Assembly (NCBI GenBank): GCA_014191755.1
Contig: BJHE01000005.1
Span: 20,850-84,849, forward strand
Source of the DNA: Cyanobium sp.
GTDB taxonomy: Bacteria; Cyanobacteriota; Cyanobacteriia; PCC-6307; Cyanobiaceae
DNA length: 64,000 nucleotides
Direction: 5' to 3'
Part shown: positions 42,972-52,800 of the stretch, in pieces
Layout: the number at the start of each line of letters is the position of its first letter
Numbering within the stretch: position 1 is the first letter of the stretch
Position numbers and translations under genes: made by a program
The notes under the pieces: generated by a model
Told to the model about the DNA's origin: nothing
Seen by the model: the letters and a program-made list of their open reading frames with translations, nothing else
Databases searched by the model: none

Positions 42972-44294
42972 TCAGAGCACCACCGGGGGTCGAGGCAAGG
43001 GCTTCTCCTGGAGCGCCATCCCCATGACAAGCATTCCTGGCCAATAGAGATAGACAAGAATCTCAAGGTTCTCGCCAAAAGTATACATAAACAGAATTAT
43101 GATCACTCCTAGTCCCGTTGAGCCGAGTCGATAGCTGGAACTTGCAGCCCGGCGCAACATATCAAGTAGCGTGACCAACATGGGAACAGCCAGAGCAACA
43201 AAGCCAACAAGTCCTTTCACGAAAAGAACCCCAGCCCAGGTGTGATGAGAGCCAATGGCCATGTACTCCACCAGATGTGGTCCACCCTCCACTACACCAT
43301 GCCCCCAAATCGGTGCTTCTGTCTCCCAGCGATGGAAAGCGATTCGCTTTAAGGCAAAGCGAACACGGGTAGAACCAGCCCTTGCCCCCTTGAATCCTTC
43401 CCAGTAATCGCTGACGGCGGTGAGAATCGAAGTGGCAAAGATACCGCCAAGATAGGATACAACTCCAAGAGTAATCAGCATCAACGGCTGTCGGAGCCTT
43501 GCAATGATCGCGGTGGTCAACGGAATCAGGATGATGCTGAGCTGGGCAAGACGGGACTTACACACAAAGCACATCAGAATGGATCCAATGATGCCAAGAA
43601 TCTTCCATTTACGATTTTTTTCCTGCAGGCAAATCATGAAGTTGATGTTGCCAACAAAACCCAGAGCCGGTCCCCAAGGGGCGAAGAGCCGCCACCGAAG
43701 ATCACCAGTGCTGCCATCAATCTCGTAGAGTGGAACATCAAAGAACTCATTCCCGGGACCGCCTATAGCTCTTAATGGCGAAACATAGAGAACTTCTGGC
43801 AGACCTAGATTAGGGGTAAGCAGCAGCAGTGGCATAATTAGGAGAGTATGAAAACCCACGATGCAGATTGCTCGCGTTGGGATACTGCTACGGATCGGCA
43901 GTGCTCCTGCCAATGGATAAAGTGCGAGAGCCGCCCATCCCTTGGCCCACCCGATTGAGGACTTGATGATAATCCCAGTACCAAGATTAAAATTTACATG
44001 CCCAGCAATCAAGGCAACTTGCATAATAATCATCCCAATGATCCATAGCCAGATCACAGGCGATATGGAAATCTCCTCGTTCTCTTCTGGGTGATCCATG
44101 CGGGCGAGGATCTTGATGAGCAAGCAAACCAGTAGCAGCCAGCAGAGAACAGATCCAACCACATACAGGCCGCCAATGATCCAAATTGGATAGGTAAGAA
44201 TAATGGACCACCAGACTAAGCGCTCAGGCACATTCTGGGGCTGAAGATTGTCTTCAGAGTCAAAAACCTTCGAAAGAAGTGATTTCAGTCCCAA
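42972..44294 (-). CDS. O-antigen polymerase/ligase-like membrane protein (Wzy-type)
   Basis: A polytopic inner-membrane protein of 440 residues with about ten hydrophobic segments and a large loop in the second half (WEGFKGARAGSTRVRFALKRIAFHRWETEAPIWGHGVVEGGPHLVEYMAIGSHHTW), which carries the arginine/histidine pattern typical of Wzy/WaaL loops (HHTW). It would polymerise or transfer lipid-linked repeat units on the periplasmic face. It is followed on the same strand by Wzz- and Wza-like genes upstream (13 and 6 bases apart), forming an export operon. Family members diverge widely, so polymerase versus ligase cannot be decided. Confidence 0.75.
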   Translation of the reverse strand: MGLKSLLSKVFDSEDNLQPQNVPERLVWWSIILTYPIWIIGGLYVVGSVLCWLLLVCLLIKILARMDHPEENEEISISPVIWLWIIGMIIMQVALIAGHVNFNLGTGIIIKSSIGWAKGWAALALYPLAGALPIRSSIPTRAICIVGFHTLLIMPLLLLTPNLGLPEVLYVSPLRAIGGPGNEFFDVPLYEIDGSTGDLRWRLFAPWGPALGFVGNINFMICLQEKNRKWKILGIIGSILMCFVCKSRLAQLSIILIPLTTAIIARLRQPLMLITLGVVSYLGGIFATSILTAVSDYWEGFKGARAGSTRVRFALKRIAFHRWETEAPIWGHGVVEGGPHLVEYMAIGSHHTWAGVLFVKGLVGFVALAVPMLVTLLDMLRRAASSSYRLGSTGLGVIIILFMYTFGENLEILVYLYWPGMLVMGMALQEKPLPRPPVVL

Positions 44295-44307
44295 GGCAGT
44301 CTCCCGA

Positions 44308-45819
44308 CTAAGTAGAAATCCATTTTGAGACCCGCTTGATCCAGGGCTTACGAATCCACAGGATCCAGAAACCTGCTGTCGTCAGGATGGAACCGATTGC
44401 CGAGCCAGCAAGAACCAACGTTCGCTTTGGCGAAGTAGCTTTTTCAGGAAGGCTAGGCTCAACAGCAACCTGGATCAGCGGAAAAGCAGCAAAGATATTC
44501 GCTTGACCAAGATCTAGCTTGGCTAATGTGGATGCAAAGACTGCCTCAGCTATCTGTTCATTTCGCTTCAGGTTTTCCAAGGTAGACTGCCTCTGTGTCA
44601 TCCATTTGAGCCGATCCTCCAGGGAACTGATCTGTTGATCAAGCTTGCCAACCTGAGATGCTGCACCTGATGCTTCTGATTGGTAGTTAACCAGGTTTTG
44701 AAAGAGAGAATCTCGCCCCGAACTATTCCCTGTCAGAGCAAGACGTATCAGGGTACTGGCAGATGCAGGACGTCCAAGTAATGCCATCGCCCGTTGGTTC
44801 ATCGCTTGCTTGGCAGCCTCTTGCCGCTTGATCTCTTTAAGGATTCGGGGATTGTTGCGGCCAAACTTTGAGAGCTGAACGTCTAGGACTGCGGTAGCTT
44901 CGCTATAGTCTTTTAAGGTCTGCTGAAAAATCTGATCGACTTGCAGCTTAAAGGCATCAGCAGCCTCGGATGGAGAAAGACCTAGGCTGCGGCTCAATTT
45001 CTGCAGTCGACTCTCAGCCTGTGCTTGCTGAGCTGCAAGCTCAGCCCGCTGCTTGCGAAGTTGTTCAATATTCGAAGACAGTGATTCAACCTGTTCTATA
45101 GAAGTAAGTCCAGATTTCTGCTTATATGCAGAAACTTTTTTCTGTGCGTCCTCAAGCTTCCTCTGCGTTTCAAGCAGAATCTGCTGTGCTGGATCTTGCC
45201 GTTGCTCAATCTCACTGACACGCAGCTCATTTAGGCGCTCCACCATAGCGTCATACAATGCATGGGCCCGCTTCCTTGCATCCTCAGGCGAAGGTCCAGT
45301 GACATCGATTTGCATCAGTGTTGTATTATCAATATTCTTGATGCGGGGCTTTGCAAACATTTCCTTAGGAATCCTTGCTAGCTTAGCGGCACGAGCCAGA
45401 ACCTGCTCACTTCTGAAGATGTATTCGTAGTTAGCGCGCGGATCAAAAGTCGCCAAGCCAAGGGATTCATTTGTTGCCGTGGCTTCACCAACACCGGGTA
45501 AGCTCAGATTTACAGCATTAGCACTTCCAGGCAGAACCAAGGCCCAAGAACTGGTATAGACGGGCTTAGCAAGCAGAAGGTATAGAATACTGGAACCCCA
45601 TATCAGACCGTTGGTGCATGTGCTTACAAAGAGATAACGGCTCCAGCGAAGTTTATCGGTTCGACTCAGTCGTTGCCACCATCCTTTTGGATCGGGAACC
45701 TTGAGACCTGGAATATTTCGTGCCTGCTCAGTGAATAAACGAGCCGTCTTCAACAAGGGCTCAGGCACAGCCGGCATTCGAGGCCTTATTCGTTTAATAA
45801 ACTGTTCTGGTTTTGTCAC
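44308..45819 (-). CDS. Polysaccharide co-polymerase / chain-length determinant (Wzz-like), no kinase domain
   Basis: A 503-residue protein with two membrane helices (about 66-85 and 467-487) flanking a long periplasmic coiled-coil region. YTSSWALVLPGSANAVNLSLPGVGEATA is the N-terminal Wzz-type segment, and KRNEQIAEAVFASTLAKLDLGQANIFAAFPLIQVAVEPSLPEKATSPKRTLVLAGSAIGSILTTAGFWIL is the classic C-terminal part with the proline-rich second helix. No Walker-type tyrosine kinase follows, so any BY-kinase would be separate. It governs chain length and links Wzy with the Wza-like exporter encoded beside it. Confidence 0.85.
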   Translation of the reverse strand: MTKPEQFIKRIRPRMPAVPEPLLKTARLFTEQARNIPGLKVPDPKGWWQRLSRTDKLRWSRYLFVSTCTNGLIWGSSILYLLLAKPVYTSSWALVLPGSANAVNLSLPGVGEATATNESLGLATFDPRANYEYIFRSEQVLARAAKLARIPKEMFAKPRIKNIDNTTLMQIDVTGPSPEDARKRAHALYDAMVERLNELRVSEIEQRQDPAQQILLETQRKLEDAQKKVSAYKQKSGLTSIEQVESLSSNIEQLRKQRAELAAQQAQAESRLQKLSRSLGLSPSEAADAFKLQVDQIFQQTLKDYSEATAVLDVQLSKFGRNNPRILKEIKRQEAAKQAMNQRAMALLGRPASASTLIRLALTGNSSGRDSLFQNLVNYQSEASGAASQVGKLDQQISSLEDRLKWMTQRQSTLENLKRNEQIAEAVFASTLAKLDLGQANIFAAFPLIQVAVEPSLPEKATSPKRTLVLAGSAIGSILTTAGFWILWIRKPWIKRVSKWIST

Positions 45820-45825
45820 TAGAGC

Positions 45826-46854
45826 TTATGGAACAAACCGATTGTAGATCAAAATGCTCGGAGCCAGGAATTGAGTGATAATGCCCAAAACGGACTGGAA
45901 GCTTGTTACACTAGAATCATAACAAGCAAACCCATCATCGGCCATAAGATAAGGGTTGTTGGCGCTATTGGTGGAATTGCGGAGTGCTTGTTCAACTCCC
46001 CGATCAAAAACAGTGGTCTTCCCGGTGGCTGTTTGGGTTCTCACTAAAACGGCTCGGCGTCGTGCGTTGGTAATCATCGTTCCACCAGCACAGTTGGCCG
46101 AGACAACTGCATGAGAGAACCGGGAACCATAAGGAAACTTCTGGGCTTCAGTGCCGATCACGCGACCTGGAACTGTAAGATTAGAGATATTAATCATTAT
46201 CTCCGATGGCGTGATATTCGAAGGGCGGACTAAAAGTGGATTCACGGTGCCAGTGTCGGGAATAGTCACCTGGTCGCCTGCAATCAGTGGAATGTCGTTA
46301 AATGGTTGTCCGGTGAAGACACCGGTCAAATCAACGACTCGCTTGCGTGATCCGCGTTTTAGTTCCACAGCTGTGACATCTGCTGTGGGCGTGATGCCGC
46401 CGGCAAGTTTCAGTGCCGTAGTCAGCATCCGATTCAGCGGAGCATGCCCAGAAAGTTGAACGGGTGTCTGTAGTTGCTCGGCGTCACTCAGTTCACTAAT
46501 CAAAACTCGGCCGGGCTGAAAGATGGATCCTGAAACGAAAACGGGAATAGGTGCCCACTGGATGACACTTAAACTTACCCTGAGAAAAGATGGTTGAAAA
46601 AAGCCTTGCTTTACGAGGGCTTGGTAGACACGCTGCTGCAGCTCTTCAGGCTCAAGGCCAACAGCGTAAATTCGCTTAGCAATGGGAAGCTCAAGCTCTC
46701 CGTTGAAATTGATGTCAAAAATGCCGCTAAACTCTTCCCCTTCTGGAATTGTAATCTTAACCCGATCCCCTGGCGATATCGGCAAAGCAATACATGCTCC
46801 GGCAGTGCCTAGCAAGCTGGCTATTCCTGCAAGGCATAACAGGAATTTCGACAT
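45826..46854 (-). CDS. Polysaccharide export outer-membrane protein (Wza/BexD-like)
   Basis: Secreted protein of 342-356 residues that would form the outer-membrane export channel. Signal peptide FLLCLAGIASLLGTAGACIA, then the polysaccharide-export domain: ISPGDRVKITIPEGEEFSGIFDINFNGELELPIAKRIYAVGLEPEELQQRVYQALVKQGFF. An SLBB-type segment follows (PVFVSGSIFQPGRVLI, LAGGITPTADVTAVELKRGSRKRVVDLTGVF, LIAGDQVTIPDTG). The cysteine in GACIALP could be lipidated but does not form a standard lipobox. ATG 46854 gives the better signal peptide; ATG 46896 is possible. First gene of the wza-wzz-wzy run. Confidence 0.88.
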   Translation of the reverse strand: MSKFLLCLAGIASLLGTAGACIALPISPGDRVKITIPEGEEFSGIFDINFNGELELPIAKRIYAVGLEPEELQQRVYQALVKQGFFQPSFLRVSLSVIQWAPIPVFVSGSIFQPGRVLISELSDAEQLQTPVQLSGHAPLNRMLTTALKLAGGITPTADVTAVELKRGSRKRVVDLTGVFTGQPFNDIPLIAGDQVTIPDTGTVNPLLVRPSNITPSEIMINISNLTVPGRVIGTEAQKFPYGSRFSHAVVSANCAGGTMITNARRRAVLVRTQTATGKTTVFDRGVEQALRNSTNSANNPYLMADDGFACYDSSVTSFQSVLGIITQFLAPSILIYNRFVP

Positions 46855-47423
46855 GTGTATCGATCTGAGTGTTGCTTTGAGAGCTAATCTCATCAATCAT
46901 AGCGCATCTGATGTCTGCGGGCGCAACCACCATGCTTGCAGGGCACTGGCCTTGAAGTCCCGCTCCATCGGGCCATGGTCAGCCATGGTCGGAACAACCT
47001 GAGCAGGCTGTAGGTGGTGACCATCACTGACCACTCGTCATTCGCCTGTTCGGCCGTGATGCTCAGTTCTCGCACCATCCGCCTCTGCGGTCCAGATGCT
47101 GGCATGGGGTCACCCGTGAAGGCCTCGACCACTGCCCGTTCCTGGAGAACTGGGGTCCTGATCGATCCGCGACACGCATACAGAGGTTTTGTTGCTGCGC
47201 AAGACCTGCGAGAGACAAACTGCTTGATTGTGATGTTCAACGTCTGCTCGAGCCAGACCTGGCTTTCGAATGTGGCATGCAGCCGGCAATACGACTGGCG
47301 CCTCAACCCCCTGGCAAAATGAGAGGAGATTTTATTTACTCAAGCAACGTTTCCAGAATCATGGCAGGCTGGCGTTTAAAGTGAACTGTCGGCTCACTGA
47401 ACATCCCTCGTTTACGAAGGTTT
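46855..47423. other. Intergenic region between divergent polysaccharide genes
   Basis: About 570 bases between the Wza-like gene (minus) and the pyruvyl transferase (plus). The minus ORF 46893-47306 has plausible-looking pieces (VRELSITAEQANDEWSVMVTTYSLLRLFR) but no family I recognise, and is likely a remnant or chance frame. Promoters for both directions must lie here; I could not assign them. Confidence 0.35.
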
Positions 47424-48518
47424 ATGGTCCAAATCGGCTTGATGAACGCTTACAGCACTCTCAACCTTGGGGATGCTGCGATATATAGCGCATTTCGAAA
47501 GCTCTTGCCACAGGTTGATCTGGTTGCCTGCGTGCGAGACAAGCATCCAGATCCAACACTAGGAATTGACTTCCGATCTCAACGCCCCAGTGACTGCCAA
47601 GCATACATCAGCGTCGGCGGAGACATCTTTAACAACTCACGGGAGTGGCTCGTTACAAAAGCTTTTCTGCAGAATCTGGCTGAACTGCGTAGGAACCCTC
47701 GCCACACCATTCTCTTCGGACAATCAATACCTCGATCTTGCCACGGCCTCAGCTTCCTCCTTCTAAGCCAATGTCTTCTGAGGCTGCCTGCTGTCTGCGT
47801 AAGAGATTCAGAGAGCCATCAGCGTTTAAGCCAGGCTGGTGTTGAAGCGCGGCTCTCCTACGATACTGCTTTTGTTTTAGAGTCTTCAGTTCCAGCAATA
47901 CAGAAAGCCCATGCCATTCTTAGCCAGAAAGGTATCGATCAGGCGAAAGCAGCAGTCCTTTCTGTCCGTGGCTTTGATAGCATGTACAGCCATAGTAATG
48001 ACAAGTTTGTCGAGAGAATGTCACATCTCTGTCTAAGCCTACAGCACAACGGTTATCAGCCACTCATTCTGATCCAGTCTCGTGCCTACGGAGCGGATAA
48101 CGACCTTGATGTTGCCAAGACAATCCAGAGCGCTGCTCCGGGAACAGAAATTTTTGATCCATTTCTGGAGGACCGAAGTGTCCCAAGTTGGCAGCTTGCT
48201 ATGGCACTTTTTACTCTAGTAGATCTCGTTATAGCCGTTCGATTTCATACAGCTGTCCTGTCACTGGCTGCTGGCCGTGTGCCTTTCCAACTCCACTACT
48301 CAAACAAGGGCCGCGACCTCTGTAAACGGCTTGAACTTCCTGGATGTGACTTGAGCCAATTCAACCCTATCTCTGATCTGTCTGCAATAATGGCAACGTC
48401 TGGGCGCACGTTCAATCCATCACCGATCCGGGAGCAAGTCTCACGTGATTTTAGGTGGTGCCTTGATCAGCTTCCTGGAAGGTTGATGGGGGATACGATT
48501 GCAGGTGGCAAGGCGTGA
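47424..48518 (+). CDS. Polysaccharide pyruvyl transferase family protein
   Basis: A 364-residue protein of the WcaK/CsaB type, which adds pyruvate ketals to exopolysaccharide sugars from phosphoenolpyruvate. The N-terminus IGLMNAYSTLNLGDAAIYSAFRKLLP, the central YISVGGDIFNNSREW, RHTILFGQSIPRSCHGL, VCVRDSESHQRLSQAGVEARLSYDTAFVL and the C-terminal LVIAVRFHTAVLSLAAGRVPFQLHYSNKGRDLCKRLEL are the family signatures. No signal or membrane helices. AT-rich relative to the core genome. It is the first of the plus-strand genes of the locus. Confidence 0.88.
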   Translation: MVQIGLMNAYSTLNLGDAAIYSAFRKLLPQVDLVACVRDKHPDPTLGIDFRSQRPSDCQAYISVGGDIFNNSREWLVTKAFLQNLAELRRNPRHTILFGQSIPRSCHGLSFLLLSQCLLRLPAVCVRDSESHQRLSQAGVEARLSYDTAFVLESSVPAIQKAHAILSQKGIDQAKAAVLSVRGFDSMYSHSNDKFVERMSHLCLSLQHNGYQPLILIQSRAYGADNDLDVAKTIQSAAPGTEIFDPFLEDRSVPSWQLAMALFTLVDLVIAVRFHTAVLSLAAGRVPFQLHYSNKGRDLCKRLELPGCDLSQFNPISDLSAIMATSGRTFNPSPIREQVSRDFRWCLDQLPGRLMGDTIAGGKA

Positions 48519-49073
48519 GGCTTCCACAGCTGCCTCAAATCTTCGGCGAAAGGTGGCTCTTTTGCGTTGATGACCTGAAGGTAGTAGCTTTGTGGTGCAA
48601 GCAGCTCGGGTGGATTTGCTTCTGCATGGGGAAGCCGGCATCTGGTTTTCAGGATCCATGCTTGTATGCACAATCAGAGATTCCTGGGTTTACATGCTCG
48701 CTTAAGAGCTCTGCATCTAACCATTCAGGCTGCGGATTGGCCCAGATCGCACCAATCGCTGCTTGCAGGATCATGGATTCGCACTAGCCTTCTGATGATC
48801 ATGTCATGCCCGTACCACTACGATTGCCAATGGTTGCACAGCAGAAATCGAGATCTGTCTTCATGGGATGGCTGAAGCAACGATGAGACTTTCCTGGGTC
48901 ATGCAGAGCTGCGTGCGGGCATCGATGGCATCTCTGACCGGCATGATGAAAAGAGATCAGCCGCAGCTGCAGAGTGGTGGAGATTTCCATTGGTCTTCAT
49001 TTCTCTACATGAGAGCGATACACCCTCTTCATGTTCACCAACTGCGTCCATCCCGTCGCTCAGGAGATTCTTG
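48519..49073. other. Gene-poor stretch with unassigned fragments
   Basis: Some 555 bases without a convincing gene. Short open segments occur in all frames, for instance MHNQRFLGLHARLRALHLTIQAADWPRSHQS and GHAELRAGIDGISDRHDEKRSAAAAEWWRF, which may be remnants of a decayed gene in the same locus, but I cannot name a family. Confidence 0.35.
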
Positions 49074-50339
49074 ATGGGTTTTCTCAGCAATCTGATTCCC
49101 AAAGACCGCTTCATCCGCAACATGGGATGGATGGGAGCGGGCGAATTGGGCATTCGTGTCTCCCGCCTATTGGCTACTGTCATTCTGGCGAGGCTCCTGA
49201 GCCCGAAAGACTATGGACTGGCGGCCATTGTCTTGATGACCAATGAGTTCGTTCGGGTGTTTACACGCAATGGTATTGGTGACAAGATTGTTCAGGCTGA
49301 TGCCGAGGAACTCAGCGAGGTATGCCAGACAGCATGGAGCCTGAATTGGGTCATCGGGGCCAGCCTTTGCCTGATTCAGATTGCTGCTTCCTTCGTGATC
49401 GGCAGAATTTATAATGATTCCAGCTTGATTCTGCCCATCATATTGGTGAGTTTCAGCTATCTGATCTACCCGTTTGCGATGGTCCAGACAGCATTGATCC
49501 GTCGTGAGAATAGACTCAAAATCTTTAGTCTCACCTATCTTGTCTCAGTTGTTAGCGATAATCTGTTAACTGGTGCGCTGGCTCTGCTGGGCTGGGGGAT
49601 GTGGGCGATTGTGCTGCCAAAGCTTCTGGTGGCTCCAGTCTGGGTCGCCATGATGCTGAAGTTCGAAGCATGGCGCCCAGCCCGTAGGTTCACATTGAAG
49701 CGCTGGTCTAACGTCATGAGCTTTGGAAGTCGCATCCTTGGTGTGGAGTTGCTCAATACCTTTCGCGAAAGTGTGGACTACCTTCTGATTGGACGCATGA
49801 TCGGCCTGAAGGCGCTTGGAGTCTATTATTTTGCCTTTAATGCTGGGCTCGGCCTTAGCATCAGTGTGATTAGTGCTCTTTCTATCTCTCTCTATTCAGA
49901 TTTCTGTGATGTTCGAACTGTGCCGCAACTGTTGAGGCAGAGATTCAATAAAAACCTTTTCACAATTGCCAAAGTGATGGTGCCATTGGTCTTTCTTCAG
50001 TGCAGCCTGGCACCCTTTTATGTTCCTATTATCTTCGGACCCAAGTGGGTCGATGAAGGCGCATTACCAATACTCATTCTGATCTGTATGTCGGCTTTGT
50101 CGCGTCCCTTTGCCGTTGCGTCATCTATGCTCTTCCGTGCAGTTGGGCTGCCGCAGGTTGATCTGAATTGGAATATCGGCTTTACCATTGCATTAACTAT
50201 TGCCATCTTGGTTGGCACTCACTGGGGTATCCTTGGCGTTGCAATCGCCGTAGTTGCGACTCATCTAACGCTCCAGCCAATCTATGTTCTGATGGCCAAA
50301 GGTTTTCTCAATCGGCGGGGACATGAGCTGCCGGCTTGA
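49074..50339 (+). CDS. Polysaccharide flippase (Wzx/oligosaccharide flippase family)
   Basis: A 421-residue MOP-superfamily membrane protein with about 12-14 hydrophobic segments. FIRNMGWMGAGELGIRVSRLLATVILARLLSPKDYGLAAIVLM is the typical opening of teichoic acid/O-antigen flippases, and YYFAFNAGLGLSISVISALSISLYSDF lies at mid-protein. It would move lipid-linked repeat units across the inner membrane for the Wzy-like polymerase encoded at 43 kb. ATG 49074 is preferred; the track ORF from 48990 adds 28 residues that do not look like part of the family. Confidence 0.87.
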   Translation: MGFLSNLIPKDRFIRNMGWMGAGELGIRVSRLLATVILARLLSPKDYGLAAIVLMTNEFVRVFTRNGIGDKIVQADAEELSEVCQTAWSLNWVIGASLCLIQIAASFVIGRIYNDSSLILPIILVSFSYLIYPFAMVQTALIRRENRLKIFSLTYLVSVVSDNLLTGALALLGWGMWAIVLPKLLVAPVWVAMMLKFEAWRPARRFTLKRWSNVMSFGSRILGVELLNTFRESVDYLLIGRMIGLKALGVYYFAFNAGLGLSISVISALSISLYSDFCDVRTVPQLLRQRFNKNLFTIAKVMVPLVFLQCSLAPFYVPIIFGPKWVDEGALPILILICMSALSRPFAVASSMLFRAVGLPQVDLNWNIGFTIALTIAILVGTHWGILGVAIAVVATHLTLQPIYVLMAKGFLNRRGHELPA

Positions 50340-50769
50340 CGCTGATTTATGGGATTTTAAAATTGCAGCTGCTTCCTTTCACCACCACGAGGCCTTAGTC
50401 GGGAGTTGTCCCGTATACTCTGGCGCTTTCCAGCAATGTTAAGTGCTCAGCCTGTGTCGTCCTCTCGTAATGGCGGGGTGTAGGCAGATCTGATCTGCTT
50501 GCTATCGGCATGGTCCCATCAGCCACTGTTGGGGTTCGCGTACCCTGCCGCACGGGATTGGAAAGCACAGCTGGTAGACTTAGGGAGTTCTTAATACCTA
50601 CTAAGTGTTTGCTGTCAACTGGTCATTCTGCTTGGCCTGCATCAACTCGCTCGGCTATGGTGAATATGAACGACTGCGCCTTGTACAATGGTTTATCAGG
50701 TATTCGTGGCAACTGCTATGTATCTCTAGGGCGCAGCAGGCTCCGTGCGCGCTCCTCTTGAAACCTGCA
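50340..50769. other. Intergenic region after the flippase
   Basis: About 430 bases. The plus ORF 50510-50761 is unassigned. Toward the right end the frames begin to resemble a GT8 N-terminus (VYQVFVATAMYL), so the decayed GT8 gene below may start around 50690. Nothing else is recognisable. Confidence 0.35.
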
Positions 50770-51673
50770 GTGAAACCCTGAATGTCTTTCTAATCAACAT
50801 TGACTTGTCCACGGAGGATAAACAGCAACTCTTAAGCTCTTGGCAGGCATCTAATCTTGGTAAACTTAAGTTCTTTGATTTTTTTATTTTGACCTGTTGA
50901 CTGGCTTTCGGGCCACTATGCTTGTCAATAGCAAATCCACATACGCACGCTTTTTCATTTCTGAGTATCTAGAAGGTGTTTCCCTTTATATTTAATTGGA
51001 TGCCGATCTGATCTTTTACTTAGATCTTATTGCCTTCCAAAACCTTGATCTCCATGGTAAATCAACTGCTTGTTTAATGCATGGGGTTACTTCCACGCCT
51101 GATCAGTAACAGCGGCTCTGGAATATGCTACAGCTGACTAACCCTGAAGGCTATTTCGGCTCCGGGGTTGTTGTAAACGATCTCGACGCTTTGCGCCTTC
51201 GTGAGATCCAATTCAAGGCCCTTTGTATTGCAAAAGAGCAGCATGCCTTACCCGGCCTGATGGGCCACGATGCCCTGAATATGGCCCTGGTGGTCGACTG
51301 GTTGACCCTTGATCCGAAATGGAATACCTCCAAGGGCAAAGCAAGTGCTGGTTTCTCAGATGGAATCATCCACTTCTTGGGTAAAGTGAAGCCCTGGCAT
51401 GAGGATTATGCTGGAAACTCCAAGGAGGAATGGTTTGCGATATTAGATCGAACCGCATTCGCTAGTCAGCGTCCCGCCAAGCTCATGGGAATAGCAGCTG
51501 CCTATAAGAAATCTAGCCGTTCTATCCCTACCGTCGATATAGTTCGAGCCAAGCTTCGGCGCCTTATTCGATCAAATTTATGGTTCACCCGGTGTATTCT
51601 CGTGTCAAGGGTCTTTCTCTGTGCTTCTCAGGTACACTCTTGCTTGTCAGGTTTCTGCCTGCGGAGTCCATAA
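50770..51673 (+). pseudogene. Second decayed family 8 glycosyltransferase
   Basis: Pieces in different plus frames rebuild a GT8 enzyme. They are VFLINIDLSTEDKQQLLSSWQASNLGKLKFFDF (about 50784-50880), LTGFRATMLVNSKSTYARFFISEYLEGVSLYI (about 50896-50993), LDADLIFYLDL carrying the DxD-type motif, and LDLHGKSTACLMHGVTSTPDQ before a stop. The long ORF 51125-51673 then reads YFGSGVVVNDLDALR, HDALNMALVVDWLTLDPKWN and IIHFLGKVKPWHEDYAG, the classic GT8 C-terminus. At least two frameshifts and several stops break it. The C-terminal 182-residue ORF is only the tail of the enzyme. Confidence 0.75.
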
Positions 51674-51909
51674 CGCTTGTTCCACTATTGCCTCGAACCT
51701 ACTCAATGCCAGCGTGGCATCAACCCTCTGTGCGGTGCACAGAGTCATTGGCTCTGGCCGCCCTGGGGAGCAACTCATGCAGTTCGTAAAGTCCCCCCTG
51801 GATCCATTGTCATCTCTGTTGATCATGAGATAATGGAATTGGCAAGCTGCTTGTTCAACACATCGGCTCTCGCCTTCGCGGATGATGATCCTGATTCTTT
51901 TTCACTGCC
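51674..51909. other. Short intergenic stretch with an unassigned fragment
   Basis: The plus frame of ORF 51677-51925 reads INPLCGAQSHWLWPPWGATHAVRKVPPGSIVISVDHEI, which looks like a once-coding segment, but I cannot place it. It overlaps the start of the next glycosyltransferase in another frame. Confidence 0.3.
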
Positions 51910-52740
51910 ATGCCAGAGCCTGTGAAAATTTACGCAATTTGTCTGATCAAGAACGAAGCGGATGTTATAGCGGACTGCCTTAGGCATGCCGTTCAGTTCT
52001 GCGATCGTATCTTTGTTCTGGATAACGGCAGTACGGATGGCAGCTGGGAGATTGTTCATTCCTTGGCCTCCATCCACGAGCAAATAGTCGTAGAGGGGCA
52101 GCTCAAGGAAACATTTCGAGATGGCATGCGCTCCATCGTTTATAACAGGCACCATCGTGAGCTATCTGATCACGACTGGTGGCTACGGCTGGATGCTGAT
52201 GAATTCCTGGTCGGAGACCCGCGACCAGTCCTTGCGAAGGCCAACCGCGAGCATGCAGATTTTGTGACTGCATGGCAGCTTCAGTTCTATTACACGGACG
52301 CTGACTTCAGGCATTGGGAAACCGAAAAACTATCTCTTGATTTCCCAATCACGCAAAGGCGTAGATTTTACTCGATAAACTGGAGGGAATTCCGTTTCTT
52401 CCGCAATCAACGTGACCCTGCATGGGTGGAAGATCAGGCTCCACAATGGCCCAATGGGCTTACAAGGGTTTGTTCGGAGAGAATCTTCAATCGCCACTAC
52501 TCCTATCGAACCCCCGATCAGATCAAGGGGAAGCTGAAGTCGCTTCTGGGTCATGCCCAGTTCAGGCACGTTGGCTCCGGGGACTGGACAAGCAGGATTG
52601 TTCCGGCAAAGGGCTTGCATTTCTACCATGAAGGAATCCCTCCAAGGTTGAATCAGTTCAACTACTATCGAAAGCGTCTGCGTATGGTACACATCACACT
52701 CTGTGGGCGCCTGAAGCGCATCCTCCGCAGGTCTCGCTGA
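51910..52740 (+). CDS. Family 2 glycosyltransferase
   Basis: A 276-residue cytoplasmic GT-A enzyme. IYAICLIKNEADVIADCLRHAVQFCDRIFVLDNGSTDGSWEIV is the nucleotide-binding opening with the DNGSTDG motif, and DHDWWLRLDADEFLVGDPRPVL contains the metal-binding DADE. The remainder (FRFFRNQRDPAWVEDQAPQWPNG) follows the pattern of the small GT2 group found in capsule loci. Probably adds one sugar of the repeat unit; donor and acceptor are unknown. Composition is intermediate between the AT-rich island and the GC-rich genes that follow. Confidence 0.85.
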   Translation: MPEPVKIYAICLIKNEADVIADCLRHAVQFCDRIFVLDNGSTDGSWEIVHSLASIHEQIVVEGQLKETFRDGMRSIVYNRHHRELSDHDWWLRLDADEFLVGDPRPVLAKANREHADFVTAWQLQFYYTDADFRHWETEKLSLDFPITQRRRFYSINWREFRFFRNQRDPAWVEDQAPQWPNGLTRVCSERIFNRHYSYRTPDQIKGKLKSLLGHAQFRHVGSGDWTSRIVPAKGLHFYHEGIPPRLNQFNYYRKRLRMVHITLCGRLKRILRRSR

Positions 52741-52800
52741 CAACCACCGCAGCCCAGCTCCTGGAACTCATGACAAGTTATCCGATCTAATTGCGCCGTC

